Origin: a virus
IMG/VR virus record: IMGVR_UViG_3300000405_000981
Coordinates: 1 to 23,906 of that record
Length of the DNA: 23,906 nt
Direction: 5' to 3' (one strand)
Both the position numbers and the translations under genes were made by a program. This document shows, in pieces, positions 16,201 through 23,246 of this stretch; the first letter of the stretch is position 1, and every line of letters begins with the position of its first letter. The notes below the pieces were generated by a model. The model was not told the origin of the DNA. It made no database searches and was given only the letters and a program-made list of their open reading frames with translations.

Positions 16201-16511
16201 ACAATCCTCGCGATATTCTTCCAACCTTCGTCCGTCTCCGCCAACAGAATCAAATGCGAAACCTGTCGTACCTTTTGAATACGTAGCTGCTGAGCGTCCT
16301 CACAGAAGAAAATATCAACGCCAAGAATAGGCTTTAGTCCAGCAGTCTTAGCCTGCTTGTAAAACTCAATCGCATTAAAAAGATTGGAATAGTCTGTTAG
16401 TGCGACGGACGTTTGCCCCAAGTCTTTGACACACTTGATGATGTCCTTGACGTTGGCCGATCCATATAGCATCGACGCCTTCGAGTGAACGTTTAGGTGA
16501 GTGAAATTCAT
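13224..16511 (-). CDS. dnaE: DNA polymerase III alpha subunit, DnaE-type
   Basis: A 1095-residue family C DNA polymerase, close to the usual 1100-1160. It begins with a PHP domain ([17 protein letters not shown]). The palm has [25 protein letters not shown] (366-390), the catalytic PDIDTD with Asp411 and Asp413 and [10 protein letters not shown] further on for the third Asp. Fingers and beta-binding regions follow: [17 protein letters not shown], and [23 protein letters not shown]. A helix-hairpin-helix ([13 protein letters not shown]) and a C-terminal OB fold (about 1020-1080) close it. The first PHP motif reads HLNVH rather than HLHVH, so the PHP metal site looks impaired and PHP proofreading is doubtful. 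It should replicate the phage genome in place of host alpha, probably using the host clamp. ATGA overlap upstream. No intein is visible. Confidence 0.97.
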   Translation of the reverse strand: [1095 protein letters not shown]

Positions 16512-17188
16512 TTGAGTCTGTCTGGATTTACGGACGACTTGTTGCGATGTCCGTAATCTGTTTTCGTGGCCTTATTGATTGTCTTGCCGGGCTGACGGTC
16601 CTTCGACGTATTGCGTGCTCTGCTCATACGAGCCAACCGATCGTTGTTAGCTTTCTGTGAACGACTCTCATTATAGCCGCCCTGTCCGTCATAGTTGCCT
16701 GTACGTACCGGCTCGATACCATGACGATCCCACACATCACCAATACGCATTCTGGTTTTGATACCAGGAGACGACGGGTAATTCAGAACAAAGTCATCAA
16801 TAGCGGTTAGCTTACAGTCGCACATCTTTCCATCCACTACATGATTACACGCAATGTGACCCTCGTCAACCCGATTCGGCAAGTCGGCCAGCGATCCTGC
16901 AACGTTTACAAATTCATCATTACTGGGGCCAAAACAGACGTTTAGTTGCTCGCCGAGCGTCGAGATTAGACTCAAGTGACCATGCTCGCAACGATAGCCT
17001 TTCGCTGGACTAAACACTGTTGCACCACTCACAATCGTAATGGCAGAATTTTCTGGCTTACAATCAGGACACACCTTCTTCATCTTAGGAATATCCGATT
17101 CAAGTTTCTGCTCCTGACTCCTATTCATGACAAATTCGGTAACGTGTGAGCGTTTCCAACACATAATACGTACTACTGATTTCGACAT
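16508..17188 (-). CDS. zinc-binding protein of unknown function next to DnaE
   Basis: A 226-residue protein. The ATG at 17188 follows AGGCGGA by five bases; longer in-frame starts would run through the exonuclease gene and are rejected. Cysteine pairs suggest metal binding: CPDC (40/43) with CEHGH (67-71), then CNHVVDGKMCDC (114-125). The N-terminus carries a basic WKRSHVTEF segment. The C-terminal third (about 170-226) is polar and basic, rich in Asn, Ser, Arg and Lys, and probably disordered. It overlaps DnaE by ATGA, so it is likely a replication accessory, but no function is recognisable. Confidence 0.75.
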   Translation of the reverse strand: MSKSVVRIMCWKRSHVTEFVMNRSQEQKLESDIPKMKKVCPDCKPENSAITIVSGATVFSPAKGYRCEHGHLSLISTLGEQLNVCFGPSNDEFVNVAGSLADLPNRVDEGHIACNHVVDGKMCDCKLTAIDDFVLNYPSSPGIKTRMRIGDVWDRHGIEPVRTGNYDGQGGYNESRSQKANNDRLARMSRARNTSKDRQPGKTINKATKTDYGHRNKSSVNPDRLK

Positions 17189-17189
17189 A

Positions 17190-18158
17190 TCATTCCGCCT
17201 TGAACTTTCCCGTCCACTTAGACGCACACACTTCCGTATCGCAAAGCGACTTACACTTCCAAGCCCAACGCTGAGAGAAGTCTTCGTTACTACGAACAAT
17301 ACGATCAATCCAATTAGTGTTTTCAATCTCATGAATCTTTTTAACTGTCGAAATTTCCGTCTCAGCATCCTCTTCCGCTGTAAAAGCGATAGTAATGGGG
17401 GTGCTGGTAAAGTAGTCGAAAGTCAACATGACATTCTTGTATTTGTATCCCTTGTTGTTCACGTCTTCAATGAACTCCTTACGGCTCGCCATTGAATAGA
17501 TCTTTACTTGAATGTCTTCGCGACACTCAGCATAATTTTGTACCCAAGCACCACTCTTATAGTCAATGATGTGAATCGTTTCGGGATCTTCTTCGATCAC
17601 GAGATCCATAATGCCGATCAGAGGAACGTCCGTGCCTGTAAGCTTGATATTAAATGAGTACTCAGTGCCGATAGGAACGCCCTTCGCGTCCCGAAGCATC
17701 TTGTCCCAAATGCCATTTCTATACTTCTTGATGGTCGTCTCAAGCATACTGACCGAACCATCAAACAAGTTCCGTGGACAGCCCGTTAGATCATCAAGCT
17801 TCTCTTTAGAGATGCCACATATATCGCCCTGCTTATATGGACAGGTATCACAGTAAGGCTTCTTGTCATGATAGTCTTTAGTCTTCGCCCAGACTAGAGG
17901 TGACTCCATAATCTCAGACTGACCCTTGCGGTCTAACGTAGCAAGTTCACCAGCATACCCCCTGTACAGACGACTCATCCAATCTGTATCATTTTCATTA
18001 GCAAGATTCTCCAAGACATCATGCAACAAAGATCCATGTACCGCCCCCCAATTTGTCTTAAGCTTTAGACCAGGACAATTATAGGTAAGCCAGTATTTAA
18101 ACTTACACATGTCGTACGTCTTGATACGGCTAGGTGAACATGATTTGAGTTTTAGCAT
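17190..18158 (-). CDS. RecB/Cas4-like PD-(D/E)XK exonuclease
   Basis: A 322-residue nuclease of the PDDEXK_1 type. It starts with SPSRIKTYDMCKFKYWLTY, the N-terminal helix with Cys18 typical of this group, then GAVHGSLLHDVLE with the two histidines. The catalytic core has GTEYSF (Glu166), GIMDLV (Asp185) and IIDYKSG (Asp199, Lys201), followed by ECREDIQVKIYSMA, the motif QxxxY equivalent. The C-terminal WKCKSLCDTEVC provides Cys302, Cys306 and Cys311, which with Cys18 could hold a 4Fe-4S cluster as in Cas4/AddB. A second set, YCDTCPYKQGDICG plus Cys127, lies in the middle. AAGGG six bases upstream of the ATG supports the start. It probably processes DNA ends for the RecA-like recombinase. Confidence 0.88.
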   Translation of the reverse strand: MLKLKSCSPSRIKTYDMCKFKYWLTYNCPGLKLKTNWGAVHGSLLHDVLENLANENDTDWMSRLYRGYAGELATLDRKGQSEIMESPLVWAKTKDYHDKKPYCDTCPYKQGDICGISKEKLDDLTGCPRNLFDGSVSMLETTIKKYRNGIWDKMLRDAKGVPIGTEYSFNIKLTGTDVPLIGIMDLVIEEDPETIHIIDYKSGAWVQNYAECREDIQVKIYSMASRKEFIEDVNNKGYKYKNVMLTFDYFTSTPITIAFTAEEDAETEISTVKKIHEIENTNWIDRIVRSNEDFSQRWAWKCKSLCDTEVCASKWTGKFKAE

Positions 18159-19207
18159 CCTACACCCTTGAAAATGAGTTGAAGTTGTTCGACAGGAAGT
18201 TCGCCGCAGTCGTGCGATCCATTGAGATCAACTTGATGAACGTTAAAGATGTCACCAACAACACGCTTAAGTCTCGTGAGTCCCCTGTCACCGGCATCGT
18301 TTTCATCATCATCATAAGCGACGTACACGTCAGTAATGCCATACTTAACCAATAGAGTTCTGTGGTTGGCACAAAATGTCGTTCCGAGGGTCGCTACCCA
18401 ATTATGAATGCCGGACATTTCCAGCTTCATGCCATCAAGCGGCCCCTCTACTACGATCATCTTCTTCTGCTGACCCATAAAACGCTTTGCTCTATTAAGA
18501 TTGAATAGTAATGAACTAATCAAAAGTTCGCCACGCTTTGGCCATAGATTGTAGTTGCGACCATGAATCCATTTGCGATACTCGGTACCCTTCTCAGTGA
18601 AGTATTTCTCTGAATGAATAGTACGGCCACTATAGCCAACCAAGAATCCATCATGGTCTCGAATCGGAAACACTACACGATCATGCATGAATGTTCCAGG
18701 ACGTTGCCACAATCCAGCGTTGTAGTCTCTTAGTACTTCCTTGCTAAAGCCACGCTTAATCAGGTACTCGGGATCCATCTGCAAGAAACGCAGATTATCC
18801 TCCTTGAGTGGTTCATGTGTATGAAGTGCCGTTCCACGATAAAGATTCTCGGGCGGGGCTGCGACTTGAGTTACGTCAATACTCTTCTCAGATAGACGAT
18901 CATGAATCCACTTAGAAGTGCCGAGAAAATTGGTGCCGAGAATGCTACTTACAAGACCAAAAATGTCGTTGCCTCGTGACTCTTCGCAGTGATGAGTCCA
19001 ACACACCCACCTACCGAGACCTGGACGCCAACTAAAGGCGGTGGGATTATCACGATCTCCACCATGTTGTTGACACTTGCAACACGACTGAATAAGACCA
19101 TCTCCACGATCGGTATAGTTGATTGCAAGCTTATCAAGTAGATAAGTAATGTTGCGATTTGCGTGATTACGTAAAGCCCCTTTTTCGTTTTCAGTCATCT
19201 TCATCAT
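18152..19207 (-). CDS. dnaG: DNA primase, DnaG-like
   Basis: A 351-residue primase with both key parts. The N-terminal zinc-binding domain has CCKCQQHGG (Cys42/Cys43/Cys45) and WVCWTHHCE (Cys69, Cys74), as in phage DnaG/gp4-type primases. The TOPRIM domain has VVEGPLDGMKLEMSG with Glu254 and VYVAYDDDENDAGDRG with the Asp299-Asp301 run. It makes RNA primers for lagging-strand synthesis and would act beside the DnaB-like helicase encoded just upstream. It is shorter than bacterial DnaG and lacks an obvious helicase-binding C-terminal domain. AGGGGA precedes a cluster of ATGs (19207, 19204, 19198); 19204 has the best spacing. Confidence 0.93.
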   Translation of the reverse strand: MMKMTENEKGALRNHANRNITYLLDKLAINYTDRGDGLIQSCCKCQQHGGDRDNPTAFSWRPGLGRWVCWTHHCEESRGNDIFGLVSSILGTNFLGTSKWIHDRLSEKSIDVTQVAAPPENLYRGTALHTHEPLKEDNLRFLQMDPEYLIKRGFSKEVLRDYNAGLWQRPGTFMHDRVVFPIRDHDGFLVGYSGRTIHSEKYFTEKGTEYRKWIHGRNYNLWPKRGELLISSLLFNLNRAKRFMGQQKKMIVVEGPLDGMKLEMSGIHNWVATLGTTFCANHRTLLVKYGITDVYVAYDDDENDAGDRGLTRLKRVVGDIFNVHQVDLNGSHDCGELPVEQLQLIFKGVGC

Positions 19208-20693
19208 CGGTCCCCTTTCTCTTCGAGGCTACGTCACGACTCTTCTTAAACTGATCTAACCGCTTTTGACGCTCTTCATTGAAGTTCACGGTACTAAGGC
19301 CGATCTCTTTGAAATCACCACAACTCAAATCAGCGTCAAAATTGATGTGACCAATCGGTGTACCCGCACCATAACGTGTAACAAATACACGTAAATAGTG
19401 AGAACCATTGCCGTCAAACGCTCTTTCATCATCTGTCTTTCTTTTAAGATAACTCACCGACGTAACGTTTTCGCTAATACGCTTACCACCAGCAACACAC
19501 TTGATGCCTTCGTCAACCTCATTATTTGTCTGGCCAAACGCCAGACAAGGAATATTATACTTCTTCATGGTGTCATGTAACAACGCTACGTTGATACCGT
19601 GCATCTGCCACTCAGCTAAATTATGATTAGCCTTAAGTTCAGAAACGGTCGCCAACTTAATGTAGTCGTAGACGACCAAACACTGTGCATTCTTTGTAGT
19701 ACGGTCTGGCTTAACGTCTTTTAGAATCCAGCGACGTAGATGCGGAATGACGGCAGATACATCCATGCCCGAAATAGATTGGTACGTAATGGGTAAGGCC
19801 AAAACACGCTCACGTAACTCAGGGTCACGAATGCGGCGACCACATTCCATAATGTGCGAAATCTGCTGCTCATCAGTTACTCCATGAAACTTCAACTGCT
19901 CTGGGGTCATCTTCCAAAAACCAGTTTCAATGTACTGGAATGGTACACGAGCCATCAAAGCCACAAGACGAATCTGTTGATCATTCTTGTTAAGTTCACT
20001 ATCACACAAGATGACCGGCAGTCCTTTCCGGGCTGTATTGAGAGCTGCACGTAACGCAAACTGCGACTTACCAGCCTTAGCTGTAGCCACCACAAAAGTT
20101 ACAGACCCGTTTCTGAATTGACCCACACGATCTTGCCATATTGGGAAACCCAAATCTATTCCTAAATTTCCAGGGTCGTTCGCGAGTGCGTCAATGAACT
20201 CGAAAATGCCTTTAGTCAGGAGTACAGGAGCGTTTTCGCCACGATCAAGTGTATTAACTTGGCTAATGATCGCATCTTCGACCTTACCAATCATGATCGA
20301 CAAAGGATCAGACGTAGTTGTCAGATAGTTGTTGGTGTCTTCAAAGGCACGCCTGTAACTACCTTTAAGTGTCTGACGCTTAATCTCCAGGAAGAGGTCG
20401 GTTAGTTCTTGTTCACCAACTTTTTCCCTATAGAGTTCATCAATCCACGCCCCATCCTTGGTGGCTGATAGATAGTTCTGGTGACCAAGAGCTTTGGCCT
20501 CCGCTACCAGCTTGGACTTCGTGATGTTAGTTGCTTCCTTATTCAGAACCAACGAACGCAAAGCCTCGAATGTCATCTTCGTGGCTGAGTGCTGAAAATC
20601 TGTATCATCTAGATAGTCTAGATAATCAAACAGTTTGGTTGGGTTCGCAATAACCCCGGCCAAAAAGACCTGCTCGGCGGCAATATTACTCAT
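19191..20693 (-). CDS. replicative DNA helicase, DnaB-like
   Basis: A 500-residue RecA-fold hexameric helicase. Residues 1-130 form the helical N-terminal domain that contacts primase. The ATPase domain carries a Walker A, ATAKAGKS (203-210), CDSELNKNDQQIRLVALMA (230-248) like the DnaB H1a segment, a Walker B region CLVVYDYIKLATV (338-350), and FGQTNNEVDEG (387-396) plus RISENVTSVSYLKRK toward the arginine finger. The Walker A deviates from the usual GxxxxGKS only in its first residue. The tail is charged (KRKGTDDEDD). AGGGA lies five bases before the ATG. It sits between the nuclease and primase genes with small overlaps. It unwinds the phage replication fork. Confidence 0.93.
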   Translation of the reverse strand: MSNIAAEQVFLAGVIANPTKLFDYLDYLDDTDFQHSATKMTFEALRSLVLNKEATNITKSKLVAEAKALGHQNYLSATKDGAWIDELYREKVGEQELTDLFLEIKRQTLKGSYRRAFEDTNNYLTTTSDPLSIMIGKVEDAIISQVNTLDRGENAPVLLTKGIFEFIDALANDPGNLGIDLGFPIWQDRVGQFRNGSVTFVVATAKAGKSQFALRAALNTARKGLPVILCDSELNKNDQQIRLVALMARVPFQYIETGFWKMTPEQLKFHGVTDEQQISHIMECGRRIRDPELRERVLALPITYQSISGMDVSAVIPHLRRWILKDVKPDRTTKNAQCLVVYDYIKLATVSELKANHNLAEWQMHGINVALLHDTMKKYNIPCLAFGQTNNEVDEGIKCVAGGKRISENVTSVSYLKRKTDDERAFDGNGSHYLRVFVTRYGAGTPIGHINFDADLSCGDFKEIGLSTVNFNEERQKRLDQFKKSRDVASKRKGTDDEDD

Positions 20694-21108
20694 CGTCTTC
20701 CCTGTTCGATTGAATCAAATCTTTGAGTTCATCAGTAGAAAGTGTATCACGCACTTCAATCAATAGGATTTTATTGAGCACGCACCAGTCTCGCTTACGT
20801 TGATCTCTGCCCCTTGAACGCTCGAAGCCATCTTTATCGCCATGAAAGAATTTGTTAAAACTGTCATGTTGTACGCCCTGAAACTCAAATGCAAGATTGT
20901 TGTGTGGCATATAAAAGTCAAGAAAAAGTCTTTCTTCTGGAATAGGAAACTCTTCTAGAACTAAAGCTTGCATACCATAAATAGAACGGATAGCACGTCC
21001 CAGATTGTACTGACCTATAGACTTAGACTGAGTTCTGGACCGAACAGGATACTTACTCGGCAGAATCTCAAGACGCACTTCTTTTTTACTGAGGGTCAGA
21101 AACTTCAT
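20686..21108 (-). CDS. Vsr/DUF559-like PD-(D/E)XK endonuclease
   Basis: A 140-residue nuclease-like protein. After a basic N-terminus (YPVRSRTQSKS), the core reads LFLDFYMPHNNLAFEFQGVQH: Asp64 and the Glu75-x-Gln77 pair give the PD-(D/E)XK signature. FFHGDKDGF and RGRDQRKRDWCVLNKILLIEV (ending near residue 119) complete the Vsr-like fold. Similar phage proteins are found near recombination genes, and a role as a repair or junction nuclease is plausible. The gene overlaps the recombinase by 23 bases at its start and the helicase by eight at its end. The ribosome binding site is weak, as often in coupled genes. Substrate unknown. Confidence 0.78.
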   Translation of the reverse strand: MKFLTLSKKEVRLEILPSKYPVRSRTQSKSIGQYNLGRAIRSIYGMQALVLEEFPIPEERLFLDFYMPHNNLAFEFQGVQHDSFNKFFHGDKDGFERSRGRDQRKRDWCVLNKILLIEVRDTLSTDELKDLIQSNREDDE

Positions 21109-22252
21109 CTGTAAGATCGTCTAAAGCATCATGGCGTCCATCTGTCTTAAGGAATGCTTTTAACCCTTGATCAAGTTTAAGTGTCAATGCCGGATCAAGC
21201 AATAGTTTGCGTGACGCATTGAATTGAGACATCCATGTACCATCTAGTTCCGTAACATCTTTCTTGACAAATTCATTGGTGGCACGATCTAGCTTGGGTA
21301 AATAAACTTGTTTACCACCCTTGCCACCCAAACGCAAGATACCAAAGTTACAGCACTGAATCACAAGTTCTTGCTCGCGAAAAATACCGCTATTATAGAG
21401 TAGAGGTATGGCATTTTCTGCCCCCTCTGGTGCAAACTTGTTCTTGACTACCTTATAATTGATCAGCTTGCCAATAATGTGACCATCCGCCATCGTAATC
21501 ATATCTGCCTTAGTTGGCTTCTTAAGACGAATACGTTGAGACGCATAGAATGCAACGGCAGCACCACCCGGCGTTGTAGTTGGATCACCATACAACGTAA
21601 TCTTGCTACGAGTTTGATTGGTGAAGATTAACGCAACATTGTTCTGTTCGGCTACACCGATAAGTTTACGCATAGCATCAGACATTAACTTACCATGATT
21701 ACCAACTCGGTTCTCGCCAATAGCACCAGCTAGAACGGTCTCGGGTTGTGCCGCATCAATAGAGTCAAGAGCAGCAATGCCACCTGGACACATGGCAGCA
21801 AACTGACGCATTGCCTCAAGAGCTTGTTCGCCATTTGTAGTATTGACGATCCAAAAACGACAATCATTCTTTTTCGAGACAGCCTCTTCCACGAATGGAC
21901 GTAGACTACGAATCGTTCTCATGAGCGAAACATTCAAACTCTTCTCCATATTGACAAACATGCATCGCTTAGTCGGATCAGTAGACAACGCTCTTCCTAT
22001 AATTTCAAGAATGATAGTTGTCTTGCCCGTGCCCTCATCTCCATAAAGTTCGGTAATACGACCCGCTGGAAATGGAACAACTAGGTCGTAGTCTAGAGTA
22101 TACGATCCACTTTCATTACCCGGCGGATCTTCCATTGCGTTGGCACCAACAACGTACACGCCCGTTTCTTCGTTGCTTAGCTCACCACTAAAGAACTCAA
22201 GCGAAACTTGTGCGGGAACATTGGGCTGCTTATCAGTCTTTGACTTCGCCAC
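21086..22252 (-). CDS. RecA/UvsX-like recombinase
   Basis: A 388-residue strand-exchange protein. Its ATPase core has a Walker A, GDEGTGKTT (71-79), followed by RCMFVNMEKS (96-105) where RecA has its catalytic Glu segment. GGIAALDSIDA (157-167) is the Walker B. FTNQTRSKITLYGDPTTTPGG (210-230) holds Asn212/Gln213, the switch that couples DNA binding to ATP, and AFYASQRIRLKK the second DNA-contact region. The start is GTG at 22252, supported by AAGGAG seven bases upstream, the best ribosome binding site in the window. It would handle homologous recombination and recombination-dependent replication with the neighbouring nucleases. The C-terminus is acidic (DDLTDEVSDPQ), as in RecA. Confidence 0.95.
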   Translation of the reverse strand: MAKSKTDKQPNVPAQVSLEFFSGELSNEETGVYVVGANAMEDPPGNESGSYTLDYDLVVPFPAGRITELYGDEGTGKTTIILEIIGRALSTDPTKRCMFVNMEKSLNVSLMRTIRSLRPFVEEAVSKKNDCRFWIVNTTNGEQALEAMRQFAAMCPGGIAALDSIDAAQPETVLAGAIGENRVGNHGKLMSDAMRKLIGVAEQNNVALIFTNQTRSKITLYGDPTTTPGGAAVAFYASQRIRLKKPTKADMITMADGHIIGKLINYKVVKNKFAPEGAENAIPLLYNSGIFREQELVIQCCNFGILRLGGKGGKQVYLPKLDRATNEFVKKDVTELDGTWMSQFNASRKLLLDPALTLKLDQGLKAFLKTDGRHDALDDLTDEVSDPQ

Positions 22253-22670
22253 GTTCTAGCTCCTTCAAAAAAGTCAGGAATGACTTCGGTTTTTCTTGCT
22301 TGTATGATGCCTTTTCAAGTCCGGGTTTCATGGACTCGCGGCGTTGATCGGAATAGAGTCTACATACTTCGTCTATGTTATAGCGTCTAAACAGCTTGCG
22401 GGCTACGACAGCCATCTTGGCAAACTCTGGTGGATTTATGTAGTGCGGCTTACACTTGAAAACGTAGAAAGCAAGTTGCTCGGAGGATAGGCCAAACGAT
22501 GGCCCCATGAGCTTCTTGAAGGCCGAGACGAATCGACCCCACTCTTTGCCGTTGTCGCCACGCCACGGGAAGATGTCTGATCGTAGATCACGATTCAGCC
22601 ACAGCATCTCCGTGAGAATATTGGCTTCATCATGCTCAATTTCGGGCGTTGTAATCGACTTGTACTTCAT
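22233..22670 (-). CDS. hypothetical protein upstream of the recombinase
   Basis: A 145-residue protein, function unknown. The ATG at 22670 overlaps the upstream stop as ATGA; a start 21 bases further upstream is possible but less fitting. The middle (PWRGDNGKEWGRFVSAFKKLMG, SSEQLAFYVFKCKP, INPPEFAKMAVVARKLFRRYNIDEV) looks helical and basic, and the C-terminus is rich in Lys and Glu. Its end overlaps the recombinase start by 20 bases and contains the AAGGAG that serves that gene, so the two are likely translationally coupled. A replication or recombination accessory role is inferred only from position. Confidence 0.75.
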   Translation of the reverse strand: MKYKSITTPEIEHDEANILTEMLWLNRDLRSDIFPWRGDNGKEWGRFVSAFKKLMGPSFGLSSEQLAFYVFKCKPHYINPPEFAKMAVVARKLFRRYNIDEVCRLYSDQRRESMKPGLEKASYKQEKPKSFLTFLKELERGEVKD

Positions 22671-23128
22671 ACTGCGTCGTTCACTATGCACGCGAGATTA
22701 GTCTCGCTATACGGCTTTATTTCGTAGGAGACGTTGCCAGCATGATCAATCCACGTCACATGAATTTCGCGACCTTTAATCAGGCCAATGCCAACCCAAT
22801 TAATCTGGTCAACCTGTGTTGCATTCAGTAATGCCCCAGCCTTCTTGGATTGCCAGTAGCCATTAATCTGGGGATTGCCACTATCGTCTCGATAAGGCAT
22901 AAGTACAACACGACGACCGTACGCTTCTAGTCGTAGATTCGTAAGCTTGAACTTATGAACCTTAACGTACTCGCTAAGACGAACCCAGGCCGTTCGTTCT
23001 CCTGGCGTAACGTCCTCGAAAACGGTTGTACCGTCAGAGAGGGAGGCAATCCAACGACTAGCGGTCGGATCCTTCGCAGGATTAGGAACAAATGGATGTT
23101 TTGAAGAGAATGCCAGCATATTGATCAT
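22667..23128 (-). CDS. hypothetical protein opening the replication block
   Basis: About 153 residues, function unknown. The start is uncertain: GTG at 23134, ATG at 23128 and ATG at 23119 are all in frame, and none has a clear ribosome binding site. The sequence looks like a mixed beta fold, with WIASLSDGTTVFEDVTPGE near the start, LRLEAYGRRVVLMPYRD in the middle and GREIHVTWIDHAGNVSYEI toward the end. There are no catalytic motifs, signal peptide or cysteine clusters. As first gene after a gap with a promoter-like site, it would be an early product. It ends with an ATGA overlap. Confidence 0.75.
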   Translation of the reverse strand: MINMLAFSSKHPFVPNPAKDPTASRWIASLSDGTTVFEDVTPGERTAWVRLSEYVKVHKFKLTNLRLEAYGRRVVLMPYRDDSGNPQINGYWQSKKAGALLNATQVDQINWVGIGLIKGREIHVTWIDHAGNVSYEIKPYSETNLACIVNDAV

Positions 23129-23165
23129 GTCCACGAGTGAAAATCATCTTCGTGATTGACACTAC

Positions 23166-23194
23166 ATTATGACCAACAGACATAGACTCGTCTA
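23166..23194 (-). promoter_or_regulatory. promoter-like site ahead of the replication block
   Basis: The minus strand reads TAGACG (23194-23189; four of six to TTGACA), 17 bases, then CATAAT (23171-23166; five of six to TATAAT). It lies in the 118-base gap before the first replication gene, the natural place for an early promoter. The -35 is weak and overlaps a 14-base palindrome, so it may be regulated, or the match may be chance. Confidence 0.35.
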
Positions 23195-23195
23195 T
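23182..23195. repeat. 14-base palindrome ATAGAC-TC-GTCTAT
   Basis: Perfect six-base arms around two bases, covering the candidate -35 element. The symmetry fits a repressor or activator dimer site. It is short enough to be chance, and I see no second copy in this gap. Confidence 0.35.
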
Positions 23196-23229
23196 CGAAA
23201 AATGTTGCCACGCATCAAGATAGAGTTTA

Positions 23230-23245
23230 ACGCCTCTAGACGTTG
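23230..23245 (-). terminator. hairpin just after the stop of the rightmost gene
   Basis: On the minus strand AACGTC-TAGA-GGCGTT forms a six-pair stem (one G/T pair) with a four-base loop, starting two bases after the TAA at 23249-23247. No clear run of T follows, so termination would be weak. It may only protect the 3' end of the transcript. Confidence 0.3.
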
Positions 23246-23246
23246 C

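Noticed and set aside
17189-17368. N-terminal extension of the zinc-binding protein
   Set aside because: It would read through the 3' end of the exonuclease gene; AGGCGGA points to the ATG at 17188.
13224-22252. Inteins in DnaE, DnaB or RecA
   Set aside because: All three have normal lengths with motifs at normal spacing; no insertion at the Walker A or palm sites.
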